Shown here in pieces: positions 8,216 to 16,424 of a stretch of 64,000 nt of DNA. Under the pieces are notes generated by a model, which saw only the letters and a list, made by a program, of their open reading frames with translations, did no database searches and was not told the origin of the DNA. The first letter of the stretch is position 1. Each line of letters begins with the position of its first letter. Origin of the DNA: Bacteroidales bacterium WCE2004 (GTDB lineage: Bacteria; Bacteroidota; Bacteroidia; Bacteroidales; UBA932); the NCBI GenBank assembly GCA_900167895.1, contig FUZR01000001.1:539144-603143 (forward strand), written 5' to 3'. The translations under genes were made by a program, and so were the position numbers.

Positions 8216-9325
8216 TTACTGATTATCCGAATATGACTTCGGCCTAAGTGCTTTTGATCTTCCAGGTATGTTCTTAGAATGAATGATACAAAAGGGGAAA
8301 AACAAGAAGAATGAAAAGCCCAAGAACAGGCCAGATTCATTCGTTCCCCAAATCATCGTCACTAAAACTAATAGCAGCAACGACTTATACTCGTTATTCA
8401 CCAAAGAACTAATACGCTTGAAATAATGCGAAACAGTCAGGAACAGCACCACAAGAGAAGGAACGCCATACCTCACGATTATATCTATCGCTGAGTTATG
8501 CATGCTTTTCCCCCACCATTCTGTATTAATCCCACCAAACCAAAAAGGTGAAGGATCCATCAATTCAGTAATGACATATGACCATATAATTTCTCGCCCG
8601 GAGAAAATGTTCTGATTCATTAGTGTTGTGTCTTGTGACGCACGAAGAGCAGTATCCCCTGCCAACAGACAATAGACGAATGGATACAAAAGATATAGAA
8701 TCAGTATTATCCACAGGATTAGCATCGTCTTCGTCACTTTCTTCCTGAAAATGAATGCGAATGGCAACATCAGGAACACAAGCAAAGATGTCCGTGACTC
8801 TGTATAGAGGATTAAAAGCAAGGTGCATAAAGTGAACGCAAGAAGAAACACGTTATTCTTTCCTCTTTTATTGTTTGTATATGCACAGATAAAGATATCC
8901 AGCGAAAGAATCAGAAATGTAAATCCTACCTGATTGGGATTCAAGGTATTGCGGAAGTAAAAACTAATGGCAATATAAACTAGATAGGTCAAGAGCAGCA
9001 TCCATTGCAGGATTTGAATCTGCTTCCGAGTAAACGTGATACAATTAAAAACATACAACGAGACCGGGACCATGATTGCAACCAGCAAACCTGAAATGCC
9101 ATAATTCTGCCCCCCAATTACCATTAAAGCAATCAGAAACAGGGCGAACAAAAGCGGGATGAAGGATGAAAAATTTTTGCGCAAATGCTTGATATAAAGC
9201 ACCAACAACGGAATATATTTCAGGAAAGCTATTATCAACGACACCGATGGCGCCACGTCTTTCAACAATAGCCCCAGCAGGAAGAAAAACAATGAAATGC
9301 TGAATAATAGAAAATCCGTCTTCAC
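8216..9325 (-). CDS. O-antigen polymerase/ligase-like membrane protein (Wzy-like)
   Basis: A very hydrophobic 369-residue protein with about ten or more membrane segments and a longer polar loop in the second half (about 235-290, holding FSGREIIWSYVITEL and WWGKSMHNSAID). That loop pattern matches the large periplasmic loop of the O-antigen ligase/polymerase superfamily. Wzy joins lipid-linked repeat units on the periplasmic side. It starts with GTG (9325); no nearer in-frame ATG precedes the first membrane segment. Wzy proteins are poorly conserved, so the call rests on topology, the loop, and the company of wzx, LicD and GT genes. Confidence 0.75.
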   Translation of the reverse strand: MKTDFLLFSISLFFFLLGLLLKDVAPSVSLIIAFLKYIPLLVLYIKHLRKNFSSFIPLLFALFLIALMVIGGQNYGISGLLVAIMVPVSLYVFNCITFTRKQIQILQWMLLLTYLVYIAISFYFRNTLNPNQVGFTFLILSLDIFICAYTNNKRGKNNVFLLAFTLCTLLLILYTESRTSLLVFLMLPFAFIFRKKVTKTMLILWIILILYLLYPFVYCLLAGDTALRASQDTTLMNQNIFSGREIIWSYVITELMDPSPFWFGGINTEWWGKSMHNSAIDIIVRYGVPSLVVLFLTVSHYFKRISSLVNNEYKSLLLLVLVTMIWGTNESGLFLGFSFFLFFPFCIIHSKNIPGRSKALRPKSYSDNQ

Positions 9326-9356
9326 CTATAATATCAGCAAACAGGTTCCATAAATA

Positions 9357-10172
9357 CTAGTCACAATCCAGGATGAACACACGGCCTTTTAAATGTGATT
9401 TCCGCTTTTCCTCAGGAGGCAATGAATGATAATCCCCGTACATCTTTGTTAAATAGGAATCGGTATCATGTACGACCTTTAATTCTTTCCCTTCGAATAA
9501 AGTTGAATTCGTCGGGAACAATTCGCTCTGATCAAATAGATAGACATTATGTTGGCTCATATTCCAGCAATAACATGTCCATTTCTCTGTTGATCTTGAG
9601 TTGTACTTAGCACAAAAACGATCATAAAATCTGAAAAGCCTGCGCGTCCCCTCAACGGATAGTCGATGTGCAAAAGTCGACGCAGCACGCAAGACAAGAT
9701 TCTTCCCCGGATAATGCCTGCGGCTAAAAACACTGATAAACCACAATAACCTTGATATCTTAATCCTCATGGCCGCCAGAGTAGCATTGGCCGGGACCTT
9801 ATCATACGGGAAAATGTCAATATATATGCCTTGGAACTTCAGTTTCTCAACTTCTATATCCGGGAAGAAGGATCTCCCCAATCGGATTTTCCCAAACGGA
9901 TACATATAGTTCGGGTCCGTTTCATACGTCTGTAAATATAAATTCTCCGGCAAAGCGCTAGCGCTGATTTCCAATAATCTATTGTAATCTTTCCTCGGCA
10001 TAGCGACATCAATATCGTCATCCCAAGGGATAAAGCCCATATGCCGCACAGCGCCAATCGCAGTCCCACTGTCCAGAAAATAAACTAAATTATTATCTGA
10101 GCAAAGCTTATCAAATTTTACCAACATATCGAGTTGGATAGAATGCAATAATTCGAAAGAGGTGGACTCCAT
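9357..10172 (-). CDS. LicD family phosphotransferase
   Basis: A 271-residue LicD/fukutin-type protein. The signature is at the N-terminus: FLDSGTAIGAVRHMGFIPWD (32-51) followed by DDIDVAMPRKDY (52-63), with the Asp cluster that binds metal and the CDP substrate. LicD enzymes transfer phosphocholine, and relatives transfer other phospho-alcohols, onto glycans. A TagD-like cytidylyltransferase in the same locus (18854-19258) could supply a CDP-alcohol donor. I chose the ATG at 10172 over a TTG 15 nt upstream. The gene is AT-rich like its neighbours. Confidence 0.88.
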   Translation of the reverse strand: MESTSFELLHSIQLDMLVKFDKLCSDNNLVYFLDSGTAIGAVRHMGFIPWDDDIDVAMPRKDYNRLLEISASALPENLYLQTYETDPNYMYPFGKIRLGRSFFPDIEVEKLKFQGIYIDIFPYDKVPANATLAAMRIKISRLLWFISVFSRRHYPGKNLVLRAASTFAHRLSVEGTRRLFRFYDRFCAKYNSRSTEKWTCYCWNMSQHNVYLFDQSELFPTNSTLFEGKELKVVHDTDSYLTKMYGDYHSLPPEEKRKSHLKGRVFILDCD

Positions 10173-10353
10173 AGTCAATCTAATCAATCCCTACTAAATC
10201 TTTATCCTTAAAACTATTTCGAGTAATGAGAGCCAGAACAAGTCAATTAACCAAACAAGGGAGGTTCTCATCAAGTGGGCAAAAGCCCAAGAATAACAGA
10301 CAACAGTATTGTTTTATGCGCATGTAAAAAACGATGAAATTAATCCCGAAAAA

Positions 10354-11580
10354 CTACCGCCCAACACAACGCTTGATAATTCTTCTCACACACATTCCGT
10401 GTATCATCTTTTTAAACATCCGCTGAGGTTCAGAATCTTCCGGATCTTTAATAAAACTGATATCGCAATCCTGCAACAACCGAGAGAACGTTTGCGTGGA
10501 GATGAATCCATTGTACCAATCATCCAAACACATCCGCTCGTTCACATACTTGGCCTTCTTGGTGACGAGCGCCCCAGATTCGACTCTTTCCCCATTAAGG
10601 ACCCGGACACACATAGCAGGCAGATTTACACCGGACTTCGTATAGGCATAGCCCGACCCGCCATATCGGAAATTAATCTCACAAAAGTAAAAGCGGCCCT
10701 CGCTTTTATAGAAATCTATATCGAATAACCCCACGAATCGGGTCTCTTTCACAAAAGACTTAAACCCATCAATCAAAGACTCGTATCCCTCATTAGGAAG
10801 GATCTCTCCTTGCTTTGCCACACCATAGTGCCCACCTTGAGCAAGGGACAGAACGTGAAGAATCCCGGGAATATGCACATTCGCTCCATCTGAAATTCCC
10901 AATAGAGCATACTCTTCCTCGATTTCTTTGTACTCTTCCACCAATACGGAAATCGTTGGAGAGCGCTTGATGATTTTATCCAACGCTGCCCGCAATTGCA
11001 GTTCGTTATCACAACGCCCAACGCCTGTTTTAGCGCCAGCAATCGACTCCAGGGGTTTGGAAAAACACGGATAACATATTGTAGACGGGATCTCGTACGC
11101 GCCGTCAACAATTTCAATAACTTCTCCGCCAGCAACGTTCAATCCCACTTTTTCCGCGCCCTGCTTCTGTCGGATCTTACTCATCCACTCCACGGCCGCC
11201 CCCGGCGTATGATCAATATGGGGGAAGAGAAAATCGTTTTCAAGCCTCTTTTGATTAAGATCAATTGCAGCGGCCGAGACATCACTGTCCGGGAAAAGGA
11301 CGACTTTTCGGTCCTTATCCGTGCATTTGTCCAGGAGTAAAGTGATCAACTGCTCAGCATCGGGCATGCAGTAATAAACCTTGCTCGCGAATTTACTATA
11401 GCTGTCAATTGGTGGCGTAAAATCTGGTTTTCCCCTCTTCTTGTTGACGACCATCACGATAACGATCACCTCGTAGCCAGCACGCCCCAGAGCACGAATT
11501 ACCCCCAAACGGGAAGTATAACCGTGTCCAATGACAACGACTTTCTGCTTACCACCTTCTGTCATACTTCGAATAAACAT
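10354..11580 (-). CDS. ATP-grasp domain protein
   Basis: A 408-residue protein from the ATG at 11580 (another ATG 15 nt on is also possible). The N-terminal Rossmann-like pre-ATP-grasp domain begins KVVVIGHGYTSRLGVIRALG. The ATP-grasp part shows CFSKPLESIAGAKTGVGRC (the lysine-bearing strand and Gly-rich loop), SVLVEEYKEIEEEYALLG, and the metal-binding strand FYFCEINFRYGGSGYA near 310-325. ATP-grasp enzymes ligate a carboxylate to an amine or thiol through an acyl phosphate. In polysaccharide loci such genes may attach amino acids to the glycan, but the substrate here is unknown. Upstream and downstream gaps of 183 and 181 nt are AT-rich and hold no gene I can support. Confidence 0.8.
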   Translation of the reverse strand: MFIRSMTEGGKQKVVVIGHGYTSRLGVIRALGRAGYEVIVIVMVVNKKRGKPDFTPPIDSYSKFASKVYYCMPDAEQLITLLLDKCTDKDRKVVLFPDSDVSAAAIDLNQKRLENDFLFPHIDHTPGAAVEWMSKIRQKQGAEKVGLNVAGGEVIEIVDGAYEIPSTICYPCFSKPLESIAGAKTGVGRCDNELQLRAALDKIIKRSPTISVLVEEYKEIEEEYALLGISDGANVHIPGILHVLSLAQGGHYGVAKQGEILPNEGYESLIDGFKSFVKETRFVGLFDIDFYKSEGRFYFCEINFRYGGSGYAYTKSGVNLPAMCVRVLNGERVESGALVTKKAKYVNERMCLDDWYNGFISTQTFSRLLQDCDISFIKDPEDSEPQRMFKKMIHGMCVRRIIKRCVGR

Positions 11581-11763
11581 TACTTCTGCTCTTCCAACAA
11601 TGCTTCTATACCTTTTTCGTAACCTCACTGTTCTACAACAAGCACAGAATAGAAGCAATCAGCGCTATTCAAATCGGTCTCGGCACAAGAGAAAACCCGA
11701 CTCCCTGCGAAATCTGCTCCATTTTAACAAAATAGCGATCTGACACAAAACGCACTTAGAGGG

Positions 11764-12393
11764 CTAAACATTTAGGATAATTCGCGTGCCTCGACAGAGG
11801 AATGACACAATTCGCGAGCGTTCAACATTACCCCGCTTATATCGAATTGTAGTTATGAGCTTTGACAACTTGAACTTCCGCCCGATCAGTTTCTCCGAGA
11901 AAGGGCAACCATTCATCCATTTAAAGAATATGGCATTCCAATGATCGGGGAGCACCTTGATCGATACCGGAAGATAACCCTGGGCTCTATTAATCTCTAT
12001 TACGTGAGAATTATTGAGATGCGTGTCAAACGATAGTTTATCAAGCCCTTTTTCTCTTGCAATTTCTTCCCTCTTCTCACAAAGAAGTTTATAAATACCT
12101 CTACCACAATACGCGGGGAGAATAGAATCAAAGCACAAATAACCATAATTCCCTTTGTTGTACCAAGTCTTCCCTTCTTTCTTAAGAAGAGCGGCTGTCC
12201 CAACAACTTTCTTCCCATCCATAGCAACCAGCATTACGCCCTTTTCACCAATCTCTTTCTTTATCTCCTCTCCAGGCAATGTTGGTTTCCTCATAATAAT
12301 GCCCTTTGCTCGATTTTCGGCATGAGCCTCATACAAAACGTTATGAATTTCGTCCCACGACACCCATTCGGGCTTTTCTACAACTTGAACCAT
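11764..12393 (-). CDS. GNAT family N-acetyltransferase
   Basis: A 209-residue protein with the GNAT core. The strand VMLVAMDGKKVVGTAALLK is followed by the acetyl-CoA pyrophosphate loop in LPAYCGRGIYKLLCEKREEIA (about 95-115), then SFDTHLNNSHVIEINRAQGY, a usual motif-B region. In a polysaccharide locus it could acetylate an amino sugar or an amino acid substituent, which would fit the adjacent ATP-grasp and CapA-like genes. The start overlaps the end of the CapA-like gene by 16 nt, so the two are probably co-translated. The basic C-terminal tail (KRGNVERSRIVSFLCRG) has no family match I know. Confidence 0.75.
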   Translation of the reverse strand: MVQVVEKPEWVSWDEIHNVLYEAHAENRAKGIIMRKPTLPGEEIKKEIGEKGVMLVAMDGKKVVGTAALLKKEGKTWYNKGNYGYLCFDSILPAYCGRGIYKLLCEKREEIAREKGLDKLSFDTHLNNSHVIEINRAQGYLPVSIKVLPDHWNAIFFKWMNGCPFSEKLIGRKFKLSKLITTIRYKRGNVERSRIVSFLCRGTRIILNV

Positions 12394-13562
12394 AACGACT
12401 TATTCGCTTTAAAATTCTCCCGAATATAATTCCACACATAGAACATGTCTTCTTTACGCCGCTCTCCTTGAGTGACGTCAAGATTCCTTAACACCTGTTC
12501 ATAAGTGTATGTGCTTTCGGGGAATCTTACAGTACCAGGGAATAATCTATTGAGAATCCTCCGAAAAGGGAATCCCCCTTTTGCCGCAATAAGATACTTG
12601 TTCTTTATCTCATTAAACTTTAACTTCTGGTATTCGCTTATGATGTACTCTTCATCCTTTACATGTTGACTTCGTTCGTTAAAGGCAGTGAAGTCCTGGA
12701 GAGAGTCATATTTAATAACACTATCTTCAATATTCACGATATGATTCTTTACCGTGAACTTATTATCCGTAATCGTTATCTCGCTAACTAGTCCTTGTTT
12801 AGTTATAGCTGGGAACATCTTTTGACGAGCAAATAAGAAATTACCTTGCCCATGCAGCAGATATGAGCCTTTATACCATTCTTCACACCCGATACAATGC
12901 GTATGTTGGGCGACTATATAGTCAGCGCCACACTCAGCCATCCGATAGAAGCGGGTGTGGGTTTGCGGCGTAGGATACGGCAGATACTCGGCTCCTCCAT
13001 GATAAATCACTATCAAGAAGTCGTGCTCTTTTTTAAGTTCTTTAATCTCATTAAGAACTATCCACTCATCGTACACATTCGCTCCAAGGCTATCTTTGGA
13101 CGGCTGGTTGAAGAAGGTCTCCGAAACATTGTAGATACAGACTCTTTTCCCTTTTAACGAAAGCGAGAGATATTTCTTGAGCCTAATGTCGGCATCAGCG
13201 CCATCATTTACCAACCCAACATAAGAAATTCCCGCCTCATCCAAGGCCTCCAACGTATCAACACACCCTCTCTGCAAGTAATCCGTAATATGATTATTCG
13301 CAAGCGCGACTGCGGACAGGCCAAGATTCTTTATACCAGCTACAGTTCCTTTCGGCGCCTTTATCTTTGGCCCTTCTTTCCTTTGGGCCACGTTCGAATC
13401 CGTTAAAACGCCCTCGATATTGGCTATAGAGAAATCCGCATTGCGAAACAAACCACAAACGACACTCCCAAATAAACCATCTGCATCCCCTTCGACGAAC
13501 AAATCATTGTTCTCCTCGGAAGGGAACAAATCACCCGCAATTATTATCTTTATTGGGTCCAT
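12378..13562 (-). CDS. CapA family protein (metallophosphoesterase fold)
   Basis: A 394-residue CapA/PgsA-type protein. The metallophosphoesterase-like motifs are visible: GDLFPSEENND at 10-20, ANIEGVLTD near 46-54, ALANNHITDY near 87-96, VIYHGGAEYLPYP near 162-174, and IVAQHTHCIGCEEWY near 193. PgsA is part of the poly-gamma-glutamate machinery of Bacillus; in Gram-negative loci the family has broader, poorly defined roles in envelope polymers. No signal peptide is seen at this start (MDPIKIIIAGD), so it is probably cytoplasmic. It overlaps the GNAT gene. Confidence 0.85.
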   Translation of the reverse strand: MDPIKIIIAGDLFPSEENNDLFVEGDADGLFGSVVCGLFRNADFSIANIEGVLTDSNVAQRKEGPKIKAPKGTVAGIKNLGLSAVALANNHITDYLQRGCVDTLEALDEAGISYVGLVNDGADADIRLKKYLSLSLKGKRVCIYNVSETFFNQPSKDSLGANVYDEWIVLNEIKELKKEHDFLIVIYHGGAEYLPYPTPQTHTRFYRMAECGADYIVAQHTHCIGCEEWYKGSYLLHGQGNFLFARQKMFPAITKQGLVSEITITDNKFTVKNHIVNIEDSVIKYDSLQDFTAFNERSQHVKDEEYIISEYQKLKFNEIKNKYLIAAKGGFPFRRILNRLFPGTVRFPESTYTYEQVLRNLDVTQGERRKEDMFYVWNYIRENFKANKSLWFKL

Positions 13563-13579
13563 GCTGTTTTCAAAAAGTA

Positions 13580-15055
13580 TTATACCGTGACTCGTTTATG
13601 CTTGACCTTCTTCACCATCGAAGATATGATACCTTTGAAGTATTCATATGCCTCAGGCCTAAAAATGAAGGACCAACCAAGATATATGAGACAAAAAACC
13701 GAGAATCTGACCAGCCCGTCCAAGTACAAAGACAAGTGAAGGGCAGAACTAATCCCGTATGCACCTAAAGCAGCCAAAGCTGACAACACGGCAACGGGCA
13801 TAATACTCAGAAGATGATCGGTCCACTTAAAACCGATGTACTTCGAGACAAGACCAATATTGACAAAGAAAGAAAACCAGGTATTCAAGACACATCCGAC
13901 CAAAAGTCCTTTCATGCCCCAAATCACCAGGCCGCCAACCACAAATCCTATTCCGACGGTTCTTTTTATTACCGTCCAGATAAACATGACTTTGCTTTTC
14001 CCTATGGCAGCTATCGATTGTGTGTTGACGGATTGAAGGCTATAGGCCAACCCCGCTATACAAAGAATCTGGAAATACGGGACACTCTGCAACCACCTGT
14101 CGGAATACAATAACAAAAAAATAGGTTTAGCACAAAGTAGAAGTACAAACATCAACGGGAAAGAGACATAAGAAAGCGTCATGGTTATACGCTTGATCAT
14201 ATTTCCCAATTGCATCTTATCATCCTGAGCTTCCGCGTACAGTGGATATGTGACTTGTGTCATGACACTACTGATGGAGGTGCTCGCCAACTTTTCAGTA
14301 CTCTGCGCCTTGGAATAATAACCCATCAAAGACGGATTGTAGACTTTTCCTATCAAGAGTCCTTGTATCTGCTGACTAAACTGGTTCAACAAGCTAGAAA
14401 GGAACATATAGAACCCGAAACCAAATAACTCCTTGAAAGATGCCTTTGAAAAAGCCCAAATCGGACGCCATTTAATATAAAACCAGAAGACAATCGCTGG
14501 AATCGAAGCTGTCAAGAGGTTTTGTGCAACCAAGGCCCAAACGCCAAAACCACGATATGCCATTAAGATGGTTATAGCCAGACTGATGACGGCCGTAGCA
14601 ATCGTCACGATAGAAAGAACCTTGAAATTCAGTTTCTTTTGTAACTGATTGCGTTGAATAATATTGAAAGCATAGACAAAGAGGACGAGGCCCTGTACTC
14701 GAAGAACATCGCTTAGTAAGTCAATCTTATAGAAACGAGCAATTGCCGGCGCAGAGAAGTACAAAGTAGCATACATCACAAACGCCATCCCGATATTCCA
14801 AAAGAAAATCGTCGAATAGTCTACCTGCGTTGGATTTTTCTTCTGGATCAAAGCCGACCCGAATCCTCCGTCAATAAACGCTTCCGCCAGCACCATGAAG
14901 ATGGACAGCATGCCGATGCAGCCATAATCGTGGGGTGTCAGCAGTCGGGCCAGGATGATGCCCGATATAAACTGGATCCCCATTGTAGAATACTTCTGCA
15001 ATGCAGACCAGATCATTCCATTTACAGCTTTCTGTTTTAAACTCTTCTCTGCCAT
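13580..15055 (-). CDS. Polysaccharide flippase (Wzx, MOP superfamily)
   Basis: A 491-residue protein with about 12-14 membrane segments and the N-terminal family signature: KAVNGMIWSALQKYSTMGIQ, then GIILARLLTPHDYGCIGM with the conserved Leu-Thr-Pro-x-Asp-Tyr-Gly. Wzx exporters flip undecaprenyl-linked repeat units to the periplasm. With the Wzy-like gene at 8216-9325 and the priming transferase at the window edge it marks a Wzx/Wzy-dependent pathway. The last segment is followed by a basic tail (KKVKHKRVTV), as expected for a cytoplasmic C-terminus. It follows the Lit-like peptidase gene after 86 nt. Confidence 0.93.
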   Translation of the reverse strand: MAEKSLKQKAVNGMIWSALQKYSTMGIQFISGIILARLLTPHDYGCIGMLSIFMVLAEAFIDGGFGSALIQKKNPTQVDYSTIFFWNIGMAFVMYATLYFSAPAIARFYKIDLLSDVLRVQGLVLFVYAFNIIQRNQLQKKLNFKVLSIVTIATAVISLAITILMAYRGFGVWALVAQNLLTASIPAIVFWFYIKWRPIWAFSKASFKELFGFGFYMFLSSLLNQFSQQIQGLLIGKVYNPSLMGYYSKAQSTEKLASTSISSVMTQVTYPLYAEAQDDKMQLGNMIKRITMTLSYVSFPLMFVLLLCAKPIFLLLYSDRWLQSVPYFQILCIAGLAYSLQSVNTQSIAAIGKSKVMFIWTVIKRTVGIGFVVGGLVIWGMKGLLVGCVLNTWFSFFVNIGLVSKYIGFKWTDHLLSIMPVAVLSALAALGAYGISSALHLSLYLDGLVRFSVFCLIYLGWSFIFRPEAYEYFKGIISSMVKKVKHKRVTV

Positions 15056-15141
15056 TCTCTCACTTCATAGATGTAACGCGCATACTTAATCGTATCTCCG
15101 TCACATTCCCAGGTCTGTTATCAGTTATACTCATTAGAATA

Positions 15142-16098
15142 CTACGCTTCAACTCGCCCTATCGAGGAAAGGAAAGATCTTTGTCTTGCTAAAGAATCCT
15201 CATAGGACAATGACAGCACAGGGAAATTCTCAACATGAAATGTTGTGGCCCACGCTGCGAGAAGAATTGTAATCATCTCTGTATATGAGTTTTTTTCTGA
15301 TTTAAGAATATCATAGAATGAGAACAATCTGTCATCCTCCCGAGGGTGAGGGAAGTTTTCATCAGGTGTCAACCCTGGATTAAAAAACAGAAGAGAGGTC
15401 AGCGCACAAATGCACCCCATCATAGCCGTGTTGCGCTGCTTTCCTTCCAAGTCATTCGATAAAGCCCAAAAGGCATTATGATCAGCTTCTATTTCTTCCT
15501 GTACCGTTCCTTTCTTCATCAAATCTTGGCCAAGAATGACGTGTGAGGCTTCATGTAATAATGTAAAAACAATCCCATAGACACAGAGACTATTAGCACT
15601 TATAGCAATTGGCGAATTATAATCAACGGCCCGAAGGATGTCATCAAATTCTTGCTGCGTCAAAGGATTGGCTGTTAAAAGCGGGCGCGCAATATCAATC
15701 AAACCCGAACAATACTTAACTGCCGACTCAAAGTCTGGGATATCACGAAGATAGCAATTACGCGAATTATCATCTTCAAGAGAATTCCGAAATGACACCC
15801 TTTCATCTTCAGTCAGCCCTTTAAACTTACTTTCCATCGCAATACTTTCGTGCACAATCAAACCAATATGGCACATTAGTAGAAGAAACTGGCAATAGGC
15901 CAAAGATAAATATACCTGCCCTTGCGGAGAGACAGAGGCTATCTCTGTATATGCTCCATCCCGATCTATCAATTGAATGTCATTCTTTAGACCATTTTCT
16001 ATCCCCCTATATAGGTCAACGGTCTGGGCTTCCGCTAATCTCTTTTGGACCGAATTCAGAAGAGCCTCGACCGGGAATGGATACAACGTCTTACTCAA
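15142..16098 (-). CDS. Lit-like HExxH peptidase (phage-exclusion type, peptidase U49-like)
   Basis: A 318-residue protein starting with TTG at 16098; a stop lies three codons upstream and no ATG occurs before residue 75. The zinc-peptidase motif HEASH is at 182-186 in VFTLLHEASHVILGQD, and a downstream EIEAD (202-206) offers the third ligand Glu204, the spacing seen in Lit-type (U49) peptidases. E. coli Lit cleaves EF-Tu during T4 infection and stops protein synthesis. Here the gene follows a PHP-ATPase and a 77-residue protein in the same direction, so it may be the effector of a three-gene system. The target is unknown, and assignment to Lit rests on motif and layout only. Confidence 0.65.
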   Translation of the reverse strand: MSKTLYPFPVEALLNSVQKRLAEAQTVDLYRGIENGLKNDIQLIDRDGAYTEIASVSPQGQVYLSLAYCQFLLLMCHIGLIVHESIAMESKFKGLTEDERVSFRNSLEDDNSRNCYLRDIPDFESAVKYCSGLIDIARPLLTANPLTQQEFDDILRAVDYNSPIAISANSLCVYGIVFTLLHEASHVILGQDLMKKGTVQEEIEADHNAFWALSNDLEGKQRNTAMMGCICALTSLLFFNPGLTPDENFPHPREDDRLFSFYDILKSEKNSYTEMITILLAAWATTFHVENFPVLSLSYEDSLARQRSFLSSIGRVEA

Positions 16099-16190
16099 AA
16101 TTCTTTATTTGATAAACACTTTTTCGACAACAGTAGTTACCCCATCAAAATACTTTTCGCATTACTCATGCAGACCATTATCCCAACAAA

Positions 16191-16424
16191 TCACACCTCT
16201 TCTATCTTCATACCGGAATCTACCGCTGTTTTAATCCTACTAAGCAATTCCTTCACCTTACAGACTTCCTCGTCATCAAGGTTCTCAAATACTGGTTCAT
16301 CAATCTCATTATTCTCTAAAAGTTGCCTTAGCATTTCAACGTAATCAAAACTCGTCCTTATTGTCCCTTTTTGAATATCAAGGACAATCTCTCCCTGCTC
16401 GTCTTTTTTAAAAAACAGCTTCAT
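16191..16424 (-). CDS. Small protein of unknown function in the PHP-ATPase/Lit-like cassette
   Basis: A 77-residue acidic protein I do not recognise. It begins KLFFKKDEQGEIVLDIQKG, which reads as paired beta strands, then a likely helix (FDYVEMLRQLLENNEIDE) and a second (EVCKVKELLSRIKTAV). Its ATG shares the last A of the upstream PHP-ATPase stop codon (TAATG), which indicates translational coupling and a 1:1 partner. The Lit-like peptidase follows 92 nt later. Candidate roles are adaptor, inhibitor of the peptidase, or sensor; nothing in the sequence decides between them. Confidence 0.7.
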   Translation of the reverse strand: MKLFFKKDEQGEIVLDIQKGTIRTSFDYVEMLRQLLENNEIDEPVFENLDDEEVCKVKELLSRIKTAVDSGMKIEEV